The notes under the pieces were generated by a model that worked only from the letters and a program-made list of their open reading frames with translations, was not told where the DNA came from and made no database searches. From positions 248,001-312,000 of the forward strand of contig NZ_JAIGNL010000001.1 in assembly GCF_019711395.1 (NCBI RefSeq): a DNA stretch of 64,000 nt, read 5' to 3'. This DNA is from Qipengyuania xiapuensis (GTDB taxonomy: Bacteria; Pseudomonadota; Alphaproteobacteria; Sphingomonadales; Sphingomonadaceae). Below, in pieces: positions 44,701 through 56,053 of the stretch (position 1 is its first letter; each line of letters opens with the position of its first letter). The translations under genes were made by a program, and so were the position numbers.

Positions 44701-45764
44701 GCTTCGACCTCGTCGCGCTGCTCGGCGAGGATGCTCCAGCCCGCGATGAATAGGCCTGCAACCAGCGGCCCGACCACAATGCCCGAGAGGCCCATCAGCG
44801 CGATGCCGCCGAGCGTCGTGATCAGGATCAGCCAGTCGGGAATGCCGGTGTCGCGCCCGACGAGGATGGGGCGCAGGATATTGTCGGCCATGCCGATCAC
44901 CGCAACGCCCGATATCAGCACCACGACGCCTTCCCAGATGGCTCCCGTCGCGAGCAGGTAAAGCGCGGCAGGCCCCCATACGATCGCCGGACCGATGGCG
45001 GGTAGCAGCGAGGCGATCGCCATGATCACGCCGAGCAGGAGGACCGAGGGAATGCCGACGATCCAGAAGGTGATCGCGCCGAGCGCGCCTTGCACGAGGC
45101 CGACGACAACCGAGCCCTTGATCGTCGCACGCACGATACCGATGAAGCGTTCGGCCAACCGGTCGGCAACGCCGCGTTCCATCGGGAGGGCATGAAGCAC
45201 GGTCTCGCCGATATTGCGTCCGTCGCGGATGAGGAAGAAGCTGACGTAGAGGCCGATCGCGAAGGCCAGTACGAAACCGAAAACGCTTCCGCCGATGGCG
45301 ATAGCCTGCTGCGCGATCAGTCCGAGACTGGCCTGCAGGAAGGCCTGCGCACGCTCGAGGAGGGCAGGGAAATCGCCCAGTCCGCTCTCGGTCAGGCTGG
45401 CCTGCATGCTGGCGGGCAGGAGGCCGAAGACCTGCTCGAACCAGTCGCCGATATTGATCTGGCCCTGCTGGAAGGCGACCACGAGACGGGCCGCCTCGCT
45501 CACCACGGCGCTGCCGATCCACAGCGCCGGGATGATCACCGCGATGAAAATTACGAGCAGGGTGAGGAGCGCGGCCTGCGTGTCCTTGCCTGGGCGCTTG
45601 GCCTGGAACCAGCGGAACAGCGGCTGGAACATGATCGCCGCCAGCGTCGCCCACAGCAGCGGGTTGAGGAAGGGCAGCACCACCACCAGCGCGGCGAGGC
45701 TGACGAGCGCGAGGAACAGCAGGAAGCCGCCCTGTTCGATGCGGGTCTTGCCGAGATGTTCCAT
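44697..45764 (-). CDS. AI-2E family transporter
   Basis: The 355-aa membrane protein belongs to PF01594 (TqsA/PerM/YdiK-like). It has about eight transmembrane helices, for example FLLFLALVSLAALVVVLPFL, FIAVIIPALWIGSAVVS and VLLLGVIMAIASLLPAIGPA. The family signature shows in PAIGPAIVWGPAALYLLATG and GIPDWLILITTLGGIALMG. Members are proposed exporters of small molecules or ions. Transport of autoinducer-2 itself is not established for most. GGGGAGGGG precedes the ATG. It follows gyrB by 24 bases on the same strand, so it may be co-transcribed with it. Confidence 0.88.
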   Translation of the reverse strand: MEHLGKTRIEQGGFLLFLALVSLAALVVVLPFLNPLLWATLAAIMFQPLFRWFQAKRPGKDTQAALLTLLVIFIAVIIPALWIGSAVVSEAARLVVAFQQGQINIGDWFEQVFGLLPASMQASLTESGLGDFPALLERAQAFLQASLGLIAQQAIAIGGSVFGFVLAFAIGLYVSFFLIRDGRNIGETVLHALPMERGVADRLAERFIGIVRATIKGSVVVGLVQGALGAITFWIVGIPSVLLLGVIMAIASLLPAIGPAIVWGPAALYLLATGAIWEGVVVLISGVAVIGMADNILRPILVGRDTGIPDWLILITTLGGIALMGLSGIVVGPLVAGLFIAGWSILAEQRDEVEA

Positions 45765-45788
45765 GTCGCCCCTCCCCTTAGAGCGCTA

Positions 45789-48356
<2,568 letters not shown>

Positions 48357-48373
48357 TCAGGCCGGTTTGGAGG

Positions 48374-49162
48374 CTATTTTTCCACTGCCCGTGGCGAGGC
48401 GGGAAACGCTTCGCGAAAATGCACCGCGCCTTGCCAGATCGTCGCGTGGAAAAGGTCTGCGATCTGCGCCCGCGAAGCCTCGTCGAATTGCGTCGCGTGG
48501 CAGCCTATCGCGGCCCGTGCAGCGACCAGATCGGCTTCGTCATATTGGTGCCGGATCGGCAGGAGCGCAGGATCGGTTTCCGCCCAGCTCTGCATCTGCG
48601 GGATTGGCGGCAAGGTGCCCTTTCGGATGCCGGGATAGACCAGTGACGGGCGACCTTGGTCCATCGCCTGGACCACCTGTGTGACGAGCGCGTGCACCAT
48701 CCGGTGGTCGCCATGACCATAGCCGCCATCCGGCCCCCAAGTGACGATGAGGTCCGGCTGCGCCTCACCGATGATCGTGGCGAGATCGGCGGTCAACCGG
48801 CGTGCCGGGCTGTCTCCGGCGCGCGGTGTCTCGCCCAGTGTCCCGTCGCCATAGTCGAGGAAGGTCGTGCCGGTGAGGTCGAGCGCTCTTGCCGAGCAGC
48901 GGGCTTCCTCGCGTCGCGCCTCTGCCAGCTGTTCTCCCGGCTCGAACTCGGATACGCCCGGGCCCATGTCACCGCTCGTCGCCAGCACGAGCGTAATCTC
49001 GTCGCCTTGCCGTGCCGCATTAGCGAGGGCCGGAGCCACGAAGACCTCGTCATCGGGATGGGCGAATATCGCGAGCACCTTGCGCGGCTGCTCCGGCGGT
49101 GCCTCCTGCGCCGAAGCGCTCGTCGCAAGGCATGCCAGTACCAGTGTCGTAAGTCGTTTCAT
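48374..49162 (-). CDS. Secreted PIG-L family deacetylase
   Basis: The 262-aa product has a signal peptide (TTLVLACLATSASA) and a LmbE/PIG-L domain with the zinc motif FAHPDDEVF (AHPDDE), GYGHGDHRMVH for the third ligand, and VTWGPDGGYGHGDH. Family members remove N-acetyl groups from glucosamine-containing substrates. Export to the periplasm suggests a cell-wall or extracellular amino sugar. The C-terminal HATQFDEASRAQIADL is a common accessory helix. It lies 47 bases after the gyrB region on the same strand but upstream of it in transcription. Confidence 0.88.
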   Translation of the reverse strand: MKRLTTLVLACLATSASAQEAPPEQPRKVLAIFAHPDDEVFVAPALANAARQGDEITLVLATSGDMGPGVSEFEPGEQLAEARREEARCSARALDLTGTTFLDYGDGTLGETPRAGDSPARRLTADLATIIGEAQPDLIVTWGPDGGYGHGDHRMVHALVTQVVQAMDQGRPSLVYPGIRKGTLPPIPQMQSWAETDPALLPIRHQYDEADLVAARAAIGCHATQFDEASRAQIADLFHATIWQGAVHFREAFPASPRAVEK

Positions 49163-49244
49163 GGCAATCTCCCCATGCCGACCTTAGGCGGCATCGCCCG
49201 CGAATCAACGCGGATTTCCGATTACAATTGCAACCAGATATGCC

Positions 49245-50642
49245 ATGGGGCTGGCCATGCTCTCGGTGCTCGACATCTTCCGGATCGGGATCGGTCCTTC
49301 CTCCTCGCATACGGTCGGGCCGATGCGCATCGCGCGGACCTTCGTGCGTTCGCTGGCGAAGGCCGGGAAGCTTGAAAACACTGCCCGTCTCGCGGTCGAA
49401 CTGCAGGGTTCGCTGGCGCTTACCGGCGTCGGGCACGGCACGCTCGATGCGACGATGCTCGGCCTCATGGGCTTTGCGCCTGACACGACCTGTCCGGACG
49501 AGGCCGCGGCAGCGCTCGCGAAGCTGCGCGAGGAAAAGCGCCTGAAGCTTGGCGGCAAGCACGAGATCGCCTTCGAGCCGGAGGCGGATATCGACCTTGC
49601 GGGACACATCATTCCCGAGCTTCACCCGAACGGCATGAAGCTGGCCGCATTCGATGATGCCGGCGGAAAGCTTGCCGAGCGGACCTATTATTCGACCGGC
49701 GGCGGTTTCGTCGCCTCGGCTGCGCAGCTGAAGCGCCAGCCCAAGGACGACCGGATCAACACGGGCACGCTGGCGCCCTTCGATTTCGGTTCGGCGGCAG
49801 AGCTGCTCGCCAGCTGCGAGGCAACCGGCAAGTCTATTGCCGAACTGGTGCTCGCCAACGAGGATGCCTTCCGGCCGCGCGACAAGACGCTCGAAGGGAT
49901 CGACCGGGTGGCGCGGGCAATGGACCAGTGCATCGAGCGCGGCCTGACCCAGCGCGGCATCCTGCCCGGCGGACTCAAGGTCCAGCGCCGGGCTCCGGAT
50001 ATGTGGGACAAGCTCTCCGCCAACCCGCTGTCGAACGAGCGCGAGCAGCTTTTCGACTGGCTCAACTGCTACGCCATGGCGGTGAACGAGGAGAATGCCG
50101 CGGGCGGCCGTGTCGTCACCGCGCCGACCAATGGTGCGGCGGGCATCATCCCCGCCGTGATCCGTTTCTACTGCGTCACCGAGGGCGAGGAGCCGTGCCG
50201 CGACAGCCGCCGGACTTTCCTCCTTACCGCCGGTGCGATCGGGCTTCTCTACAAGCAGCGGGCAAGCATTTCGGGCGCCGAGATGGGCTGTCAGGGCGAG
50301 GTCGGCGTCGCCTGCTCGATGGCAGCCGGAGGGCTGGCCGCACTGTGGGGCGCCACGCCTGCACAGGTCGCCAGCGCCGCGGAAATCGGGATGGAGCACA
50401 ATCTCGGCCTGACCTGCGATCCGGTTGGCGGGCTGGTGCAGGTGCCATGTATCGAGCGCAACGCCATCGGTGCGGTGAAAGCGGTGAATGCCGCACGCCT
50501 CGCGCTGCACCGTACGGGTGCGGAAAGCACGGTCAGCCTCGACCAGGTGATCGAGACCATGCGCCAGACCGGACTCGACATGAGCAGCAAGTACAAGGAA
50601 ACCAGCCAGGGCGGGCTGGCGGTCAACGTGATCGAATGCTGA
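49245..50642 (+). CDS. sdaA: L-serine ammonia-lyase (iron-sulfur)
   Basis: It deaminates L-serine to pyruvate and ammonia through an oxygen-sensitive 4Fe-4S cluster. The 465-aa single-chain protein has the N-terminal [20 protein letters not shown] of the beta domain. The alpha domain contains [30 protein letters not shown] and [16 protein letters not shown]. The cysteines in these three segments are the cluster ligands of the family. The start may be ATG 49245 or ATG 49257. Its stop overlaps the ZIP transporter start, so the two are coupled. Confidence 0.96.
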   Translation: MGLAMLSVLDIFRIGIGPSSSHTVGPMRIARTFVRSLAKAGKLENTARLAVELQGSLALTGVGHGTLDATMLGLMGFAPDTTCPDEAAAALAKLREEKRLKLGGKHEIAFEPEADIDLAGHIIPELHPNGMKLAAFDDAGGKLAERTYYSTGGGFVASAAQLKRQPKDDRINTGTLAPFDFGSAAELLASCEATGKSIAELVLANEDAFRPRDKTLEGIDRVARAMDQCIERGLTQRGILPGGLKVQRRAPDMWDKLSANPLSNEREQLFDWLNCYAMAVNEENAAGGRVVTAPTNGAAGIIPAVIRFYCVTEGEEPCRDSRRTFLLTAGAIGLLYKQRASISGAEMGCQGEVGVACSMAAGGLAALWGATPAQVASAAEIGMEHNLGLTCDPVGGLVQVPCIERNAIGAVKAVNAARLALHRTGAESTVSLDQVIETMRQTGLDMSSKYKETSQGGLAVNVIEC

Positions 50643-51340
50643 TGCTGCTTGCCGTGGTGCTGGTGGTGTCGGGCGCGTTGGTCGTCGGCGCTGCATGGGG
50701 CATCTACGGCAAGCTCCCCGAAAGGCTCGAAGGTTTCCTCGTCGCATTGGCAGGCGGCGCGCTCCTGCTCTCGGTGACGAGCGAATTGATCGAGCCATCG
50801 ATCGAAAAGAGCACCATCTTCCATGCCATGCTGGGTGTTGCTGCGGGCGCCTTGGTCTTCGCAATCTGCGACTATCTGATCGACGAGAAATGGGGCGACG
50901 ATTCGGGAGGCGGTTTGCTTGCGGCGATCACGCTCGACGGCATTCCCGAAAACCTCGCGCTGGGAGTCGCGCTGATCGGCTCGGGGAGTCTGGAGGTTGC
51001 GGCACTGGCCGGCTCGATCCTCTTGTCCAACCTTCCCGAAGCCGCTGGCGGCGCGCGGGCGATGGCCGATAAGGGTCGATCCAAAGGCAAGATCATGATG
51101 CTCTGGATCCTCACGGCTGCTCTGCTTTCGGTAGCGGCCATCGCGGGCAATATGCTGCTGAACGGCGTCGGCGAAGGTACGCTCGCCATCATCCGCTGTT
51201 TCGCGGCCGGGGCCGTCATCGCCAGCCTTGCGACCGAGGTCTTCCCCAAGGCCTATCAGGAAGATCGCCATCTTGCCGGAGTGGCCACGGCGCTGGGTGC
51301 AATTCTCGCATTTTCTCTCGGGTCGCTTTCGGGCAGCTAG
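50636..51340 (+). CDS. ZIP-family metal transporter
   Basis: The 234-aa membrane protein belongs to the ZIP (zinc/iron permease) family, moving divalent metal into the cytoplasm. About seven helices are seen. The metal path is in helix IV, ITLDGIPENLALGVALIGSG, and helix V, LLSNLPEAAGGARAM. The family's usual HNxPEG is changed to DGIPEN and SNLPEA, so the His ligands are replaced by Asp and Ser. Two starts (50636 and 50642) both overlap the sdaA stop. Coupling to an Fe-S serine dehydratase could mean iron supply, but the replaced His residues make the metal uncertain. Confidence 0.82.
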   Translation: MLMLLAVVLVVSGALVVGAAWGIYGKLPERLEGFLVALAGGALLLSVTSELIEPSIEKSTIFHAMLGVAAGALVFAICDYLIDEKWGDDSGGGLLAAITLDGIPENLALGVALIGSGSLEVAALAGSILLSNLPEAAGGARAMADKGRSKGKIMMLWILTAALLSVAAIAGNMLLNGVGEGTLAIIRCFAAGAVIASLATEVFPKAYQEDRHLAGVATALGAILAFSLGSLSGS

Positions 51341-51371
51341 ACAGCGCGCGCGGTCTGCGTACGGTGAAGGC

Positions 51372-52919
51372 ATGGGAGAGAATCACGACCTTACCGCGCC
51401 TTTCGGCAGTTTCAGCTCGATCATCGCGGCGAATGCGCAAGCCTTGGGCGACCAGCCTGCGCTGCGCGACGACACCGCCGACATAAGCTGGACGCAGCTC
51501 GGCGACAGGGTCGAGCGGATCGCTGCGCGCCTGCTCGAAGGCGGGCTCGGGCACGGGCAGTCGGTAGCTATCCTCGGTTATTCGAGCGTTGCCTATGCGC
51601 TGGTATTCCTGGCCGCGGTTCGCGCGGGCGGTGTCGCTGCGCCGCTCACCACCAGTGCCAGCGCCGACCAGCTGGCGGGCATGGCAAGGGATTCGGGCGC
51701 GAAGCACATCTTTATCGACCGCGCGAAGCTGAGCGAGCTGGGTGACGACTGTTTCCCCGGCATGACCAGGATCGTGCTCGACGAGGAACTGGATGGCTGG
51801 ATGGCGCCCGCAGGCACCGCAGCCCCTGCGGTCGAGCATCAGCCCTCCGATCCGTTCAACATCATCTATTCTTCGGGCACGACCGGAACGCCAAAGGGCA
51901 TCGTCCACTCGCACCAGATGCGCTGGCGGCAGTTCGCCGCGACGGCGGCCAGCTGGCACGAGGCGGGGCTCGAGGTCCGCAGTCTCGCCTCGACACCGCT
52001 CTATTCCAACACGACGATGGTCGCCTTTCTGCCGGCCCTCCTGGCCGGGGGTACGGTGCGCGTGATGGGCAAGTTCGATCGGCTGCGGTGGCTTGAGCAT
52101 GCACAGTCCGATCGTACGACGATCACGATGCTCGTGCCGGTCCAGTATCAGCGCCTGATGGACGAGCCGCGCTTCGACGAGTTCGACCTCTCATCGCTTA
52201 CGTTGAAATACTGCACTTCCGCGCCCTTCCCGGCTGAACTCAAACGGGAAGTGCTGGCGCGAATGCCGGGCGCGCTGATCGAGATTTATTCTATGACCGA
52301 GGGCGGCGTCGTCTGCCTGCTCGAAGCGCACAAGTTTCCCGACAAGCTGCACACTGTCGGCCGCCCCGCGCCGGGCAGCGAGCTCAAGGTGCTCGACGAC
52401 GACGACAATGCGGTTGCGCCGGGCACGCCGGGCAATCTGATCGGGCGCAGCCAGACGATGATGATGGGCTACAAGAACCAGCCCGAGAAAACGCGCGAGG
52501 GTTACTGGACCGACCCCGAAACGGGCGAAGTCTGGCAGCGCATGGGCGATATCGGGCGTGTCGATGCGGAAGGCTTCGTCGAACTTGTCGGGCGGGCCAA
52601 GGACATGATCATCTCGGGCGGGTTCAATATCTTCCCGGTCGACCTCGAGAATGCATTGCTCGAGGAAGGCGACGTGATCGAAGCGGCCGTGATCGGCGTG
52701 CCCTCGCGCCAATGGGGCGAGACGCCGGTGGGGTTCGTGCGGCTGGAAGAGAGTGCGCGCGATCCGGAGGCAATCCGCGAGGCCGTCAATGCGCGGCTGG
52801 GCAAGACCCAGCGGCTGGCACAATTGCATTCCATCGAAGAGATGCCGCGCAGCCATATCGGCAAGCTGCTCAAGACCGACCTGCGCGAGGAAGCCGAGCG
52901 CCGCGGCCTGCCAGCTTGA
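51372..52919 (+). CDS. AMP-dependent acyl-CoA synthetase
   Basis: The 515-aa protein is a class I adenylate-forming enzyme. It activates a carboxylic acid with ATP and joins it to CoA. It has the phosphate loop IIYSSGTTGTPKGIVHSH, the adenine motif IEIYSMTEGGVVCL, the hinge Asp in RMGDIGRVDAEGFVELVGR and KDMIISGGFNIFPVDLENAL, and the catalytic Lys in SHIGKLLKTDLREEAE. It resembles long-chain or aromatic acyl-CoA ligases. The substrate is unknown. Start at ATG 51372. It stands alone after the ZIP gene. Confidence 0.9.
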   Translation: MGENHDLTAPFGSFSSIIAANAQALGDQPALRDDTADISWTQLGDRVERIAARLLEGGLGHGQSVAILGYSSVAYALVFLAAVRAGGVAAPLTTSASADQLAGMARDSGAKHIFIDRAKLSELGDDCFPGMTRIVLDEELDGWMAPAGTAAPAVEHQPSDPFNIIYSSGTTGTPKGIVHSHQMRWRQFAATAASWHEAGLEVRSLASTPLYSNTTMVAFLPALLAGGTVRVMGKFDRLRWLEHAQSDRTTITMLVPVQYQRLMDEPRFDEFDLSSLTLKYCTSAPFPAELKREVLARMPGALIEIYSMTEGGVVCLLEAHKFPDKLHTVGRPAPGSELKVLDDDDNAVAPGTPGNLIGRSQTMMMGYKNQPEKTREGYWTDPETGEVWQRMGDIGRVDAEGFVELVGRAKDMIISGGFNIFPVDLENALLEEGDVIEAAVIGVPSRQWGETPVGFVRLEESARDPEAIREAVNARLGKTQRLAQLHSIEEMPRSHIGKLLKTDLREEAERRGLPA

Positions 52920-53370
52920 TGTGAGTCGCCGCGATTCGAGACGCGGCGCCGACACATTGGGGGGAGGGGAGAGGAGTGTGTGGGCGGCCGCGTCTCTACT
53001 CGCTGCCATATCGCCTCCGGGGGAGCGGTGCCCTGCGCTAGGAGGTCGCAGTGCCGTTCCGGCTGGCCCGCTGGCCCGGAGGAAGGCGACGGCAGTATCT
53101 TGGGGAAGGGACTGCCGCCATCTCGTTGCGACGCGGAGAAGATTGGGAGGGACATCTCGGCGTCGTCTGTGAGGCTTGTAATAATATTGCAGCCGTTTGA
53201 ACGAAAGTGAGAAAACTTCGACTATAGTTGCGTTTTGCGCAAGTGTCGCCGGTCGCTCGCCCTGTGTGTGCGGTTGCGTGCACCGTTGCACGCCCTGCAA
53301 TTATCTTACATCCTGTCGGCATAACAGTGGGTTGCCGAGTCGAATCCGGGGTCGCATCCGGAGGAGCCGC
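52920..53370. promoter_or_regulatory. 450-bp leader region of the TIR gene
   Basis: No protein is supported here. It holds a CGCCGCG/CGCGGCG hairpin at 52927-52948 with an 8-nt loop, just after the acyl-CoA synthetase stop and possibly its terminator. TTGAAC at 53197 with GACTAT at 53220 are 17 bases apart, a possible promoter. An A/T-richer stretch at 53170-53230 contrasts with the G-rich first half. A strong hairpin lies at 53276-53293. A GGAGGA ribosome site at 53360-53365 precedes the TTG start. Confidence 0.4.
53276..53293 (+). other. Leader hairpin of the TIR gene
   Basis: GCGTGCA and TGCACGC flank CCGT: a perfect 7-bp stem with a 4-nt loop, between the presumed promoter and the start codon. 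It could be a 5'-UTR control element or an operator. Confidence 0.35.
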
Positions 53371-55407
53371 TTGGCCACGAGACGCTACAAGGCATTCATC
53401 AGCTATTCGCACCGCGACAAGCGGGTTGCGAACTGGTTGCACGGGCAGCTGGAAAATTTCCGCGTGCCCGAGGGAATCGATGCGCCCGGTCTCGAGGACG
53501 GATTGCGTCCGGTGTTCAAGGATCGCGAGGAACTTCCGGCCTCGGAGGATCTCGGGGCAGCGCTGGAGGAAGCGATCAGGAACAGTGACGCTCTGATCGT
53601 ACTGTGCTCGCCGCATTCGGCCATATCACCCTGGATCGCGAAGGAGATCGACCTCTTCAAACGCGTCAACGGTGATGCCCGGGTATTCCCGGCAGTCGTC
53701 GATGGCGATCCGCCCTACAACATGCCCCCGCCGCTGCTGGTGCATTATGAGGACGGAACGCCGACCGAAGAGCTGGCGGAGCCGATCGCGGCGGACCTCC
53801 GGCCCGAAGTCGACGGGCGCAAGCTGGGCGTGCAAAAGCTGGTCGCCGGGCTGATCGGGGTCGGGCTCGACGAGCTGGTCGATCGCCAGGCGCGTCAGCG
53901 AAATCGGCGCATGGCCCTTATCGCCGCGGCCTCCTTCATCGGCATGGTCGTCGCCATCGCGATGGCGCTCTACGCCCTCCAGCAGCGCGACACCGCCCGC
54001 GCCGAGCGCGCCGAGGCCAACGGCCTTATCGAATACATGCTGACCGACCTGCGCGAAGAGCTGGAGCCCGTGGGGCGGCTGGACCTGCTCGACAGCGTCG
54101 GCGAACGGGCGATGGATTACTACGCCTCGCAGGACCTCGAAGATCTCAGCGCTGAAGAGCTCGCACGCCGCGCCCGCGCCGTCCAGTTGGTCGCGGAAAT
54201 GCACAACCTTCGCGGCGACAACGACAAGGCCCTCCCCGCTTTCCGGCAGGCGGCGCGGACGACCCAGGAGCTGATCGAGCGCAATCCGGACGATACCGAC
54301 GCGCTCTTCGCCCATGGGCAGAGCCTCTACTGGGTCGGCTACATCGCATGGCAGCGCGGCGATACGGATGCCGCGCGTGAATCGCTCGAAGGCTATGCGC
54401 GCATTTCCACCCGGCTGGCCGAGATGGACCGATCGAACCTCGACTGGCAGATGGAGGAGAGTTACGCGCTCTCGAACCTCGGCACGTTGGCATTCGACGG
54501 CGGGGATTACGAGGCCGCGCTCCCCTTGTTCGAGCGCAGCGTGGAAACCGTCGAGCGCGTCGCGGTGGCCGAGGGTCGGCCGGCAGCCCGCCTGATCGAA
54601 TGGGGCGAGGGCATTTCCTGGGTCGCCAGCACGCAGAACAGTCTCGGCGATTTCTCCGAAGCGCAGCGAACGCTCGAACAGGAGATCGCCCTTTACGAGG
54701 AAGCCTTGAAGAAGGCTCCGCGCAACTCGGACGCGCTACGTCCGCTGGTATTCGCCCGCCAGCAACTCGGTTGGCTGATGGCTGCAACCGGCAAGCAGGC
54801 GCAGGCCCGCCGGGCGCTGGACAATGCGGCGGCCACTGCCGAGAACCTCCTTGCGCAGGATTCGGAAAATACCTGGACCATCGAGATGGCCATTTCCGCG
54901 CTCGTTACGCGCGCGATGCTCAACTGGACTGCGGGGCGCGACGCCGAGGCATCGGCCGATTTCGACCGTGCACAGACCTTGCTTGCCGATCTGCAGGACC
55001 GCGATGCGAAGAATGTGAACTGGAACGTCGAAAGGCCCGCCACGCTGGAACTCAGTCGCGGGCTGACCGATCAAGCCGATGCGCCGCCGGCAGAGCACTT
55101 GCGGCTCGCGCGGCGCTGGATCGACCGGCTCGGCGAAGGCGATGCTCCCACGACATGGCCGCTGGTTGCCGCACACCTCATCGAGGCGTCCGCTCTCCAG
55201 CGGATGGGCGACCGGGCGGCGGCGGCTGCCGCCTACGCCCGCGCGATCGCTCTCGAAGACGAGAAGGCGGGTCTCGACGTCAACATGACCGCGCTTCGTG
55301 CAGTGGCGGCCGAAAGGCTGGGGCAGGGCGACCTCGCCCGGCAACTCCGACAGAAACTCGCAGAAAAGGGAATCAGCGCACTGATCGACAAGCGGATCGC
55401 AATCTGA
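53371..55407 (+). CDS. TIR-transmembrane-TPR protein
   Basis: The 678-aa protein has three parts. The TIR domain (residues 5-115) shows box 1 YKAFISYSHRDKRVANWL, box 2 around FKDREELPASEDLGAALEEA, and SPWIAKEIDLFK. Glu92 in that last segment sits where NAD-cleaving TIRs carry their catalytic Glu. A juxtamembrane Arg-rich stretch and one transmembrane helix (181-203) follow. The C-terminal 450 residues open with EYMLTDLREELEPVGRLDLL and continue as TPR-like helices that would lie outside the membrane. It starts at TTG 53371, because GGAGGA lies 5 bases upstream and no in-frame ATG precedes the TIR. A lower-GC small gene follows. It could be an NADase sensor for defence or signalling. Confidence 0.88.
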   Translation: MATRRYKAFISYSHRDKRVANWLHGQLENFRVPEGIDAPGLEDGLRPVFKDREELPASEDLGAALEEAIRNSDALIVLCSPHSAISPWIAKEIDLFKRVNGDARVFPAVVDGDPPYNMPPPLLVHYEDGTPTEELAEPIAADLRPEVDGRKLGVQKLVAGLIGVGLDELVDRQARQRNRRMALIAAASFIGMVVAIAMALYALQQRDTARAERAEANGLIEYMLTDLREELEPVGRLDLLDSVGERAMDYYASQDLEDLSAEELARRARAVQLVAEMHNLRGDNDKALPAFRQAARTTQELIERNPDDTDALFAHGQSLYWVGYIAWQRGDTDAARESLEGYARISTRLAEMDRSNLDWQMEESYALSNLGTLAFDGGDYEAALPLFERSVETVERVAVAEGRPAARLIEWGEGISWVASTQNSLGDFSEAQRTLEQEIALYEEALKKAPRNSDALRPLVFARQQLGWLMAATGKQAQARRALDNAAATAENLLAQDSENTWTIEMAISALVTRAMLNWTAGRDAEASADFDRAQTLLADLQDRDAKNVNWNVERPATLELSRGLTDQADAPPAEHLRLARRWIDRLGEGDAPTTWPLVAAHLIEASALQRMGDRAAAAAAYARAIALEDEKAGLDVNMTALRAVAAERLGQGDLARQLRQKLAEKGISALIDKRIAI

Positions 55408-55429
55408 ACGCCCGACACAGGAGGCAAGA

Positions 55430-55963
55430 ATGACGACCACAATCAAAGTGAACGTGATGGGATTCAATCTGAAGTGGCAGAGCGGCCAAGGTAAGGAATA
55501 TTACACCGGCGACTTCATCTTCCAGCAGGTCTCTCCCTCGGGTCCGGTCCTGATGACAGAGGACGGCTCGCTCAATCTCAATGCGCTCGATATCTCCGAC
55601 GATGTGGACATCGTATATCGCTGGAAATCCCCCTTCGTCGCCATCGACGGGGTCCTATATCCCGCCGCGTTTTCGCTGATTGCGGAAGACAACTTCTGGG
55701 TACTTCCCGGCAACGCAAAGCCCAACAAGGCCAACGTGCCGCAGCCGGGCGGCCAGTTTACGGTGACATTCGATGCGCCGGACGAACTTCGCGTGAGCGA
55801 CAAGAATTCCGACGCTGGCGACTATACCTATTGCCTCGCGCTGAAAGTCGGCATCGACGTTGATGGCTCCGGCAATCCGGCTTGGCTCATTGCCGATCCC
55901 AAGATCACGAACCGTGGCAGCACGCGTCTCCTCGCGCTGGAATCGGCCGGAAGCGCCCGCTGA
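55430..55963 (+). CDS. Unknown protein downstream of TIR gene
   Basis: The family is not recognised. The 177-aa product has no signal peptide or membrane helix. It appears all-beta, with alternating hydrophobic strands (TIKVNVMGFNLKWQSGQ, PGGQFTVTFDAPDELRVS, YCLALKVGIDVDGSGNP) and a single Cys. It is acidic in the middle (NALDISDDVDIVYRW). CAGGAGGCAAG gives an excellent ribosome site, and only 22 bases separate it from the TIR gene, so co-expression is likely. Base use differs: 55441-55500 holds 27 G+C of 60, far below neighbouring genes. It may be a ligand-binding partner, an inhibitor of the TIR, or an effector. A lectin- or C2-like fold is only a guess. Confidence 0.8.
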   Translation: MTTTIKVNVMGFNLKWQSGQGKEYYTGDFIFQQVSPSGPVLMTEDGSLNLNALDISDDVDIVYRWKSPFVAIDGVLYPAAFSLIAEDNFWVLPGNAKPNKANVPQPGGQFTVTFDAPDELRVSDKNSDAGDYTYCLALKVGIDVDGSGNPAWLIADPKITNRGSTRLLALESAGSAR

Positions 55964-56053
55964 CGGCCCGAAACCCGCATTCCAGCCTCGTTTCGGGGCG
56001 CAATTGGCCCTGCGCTTCTTGCCCTTCGGCTCGCACCACCTTAACGCGCGCGA

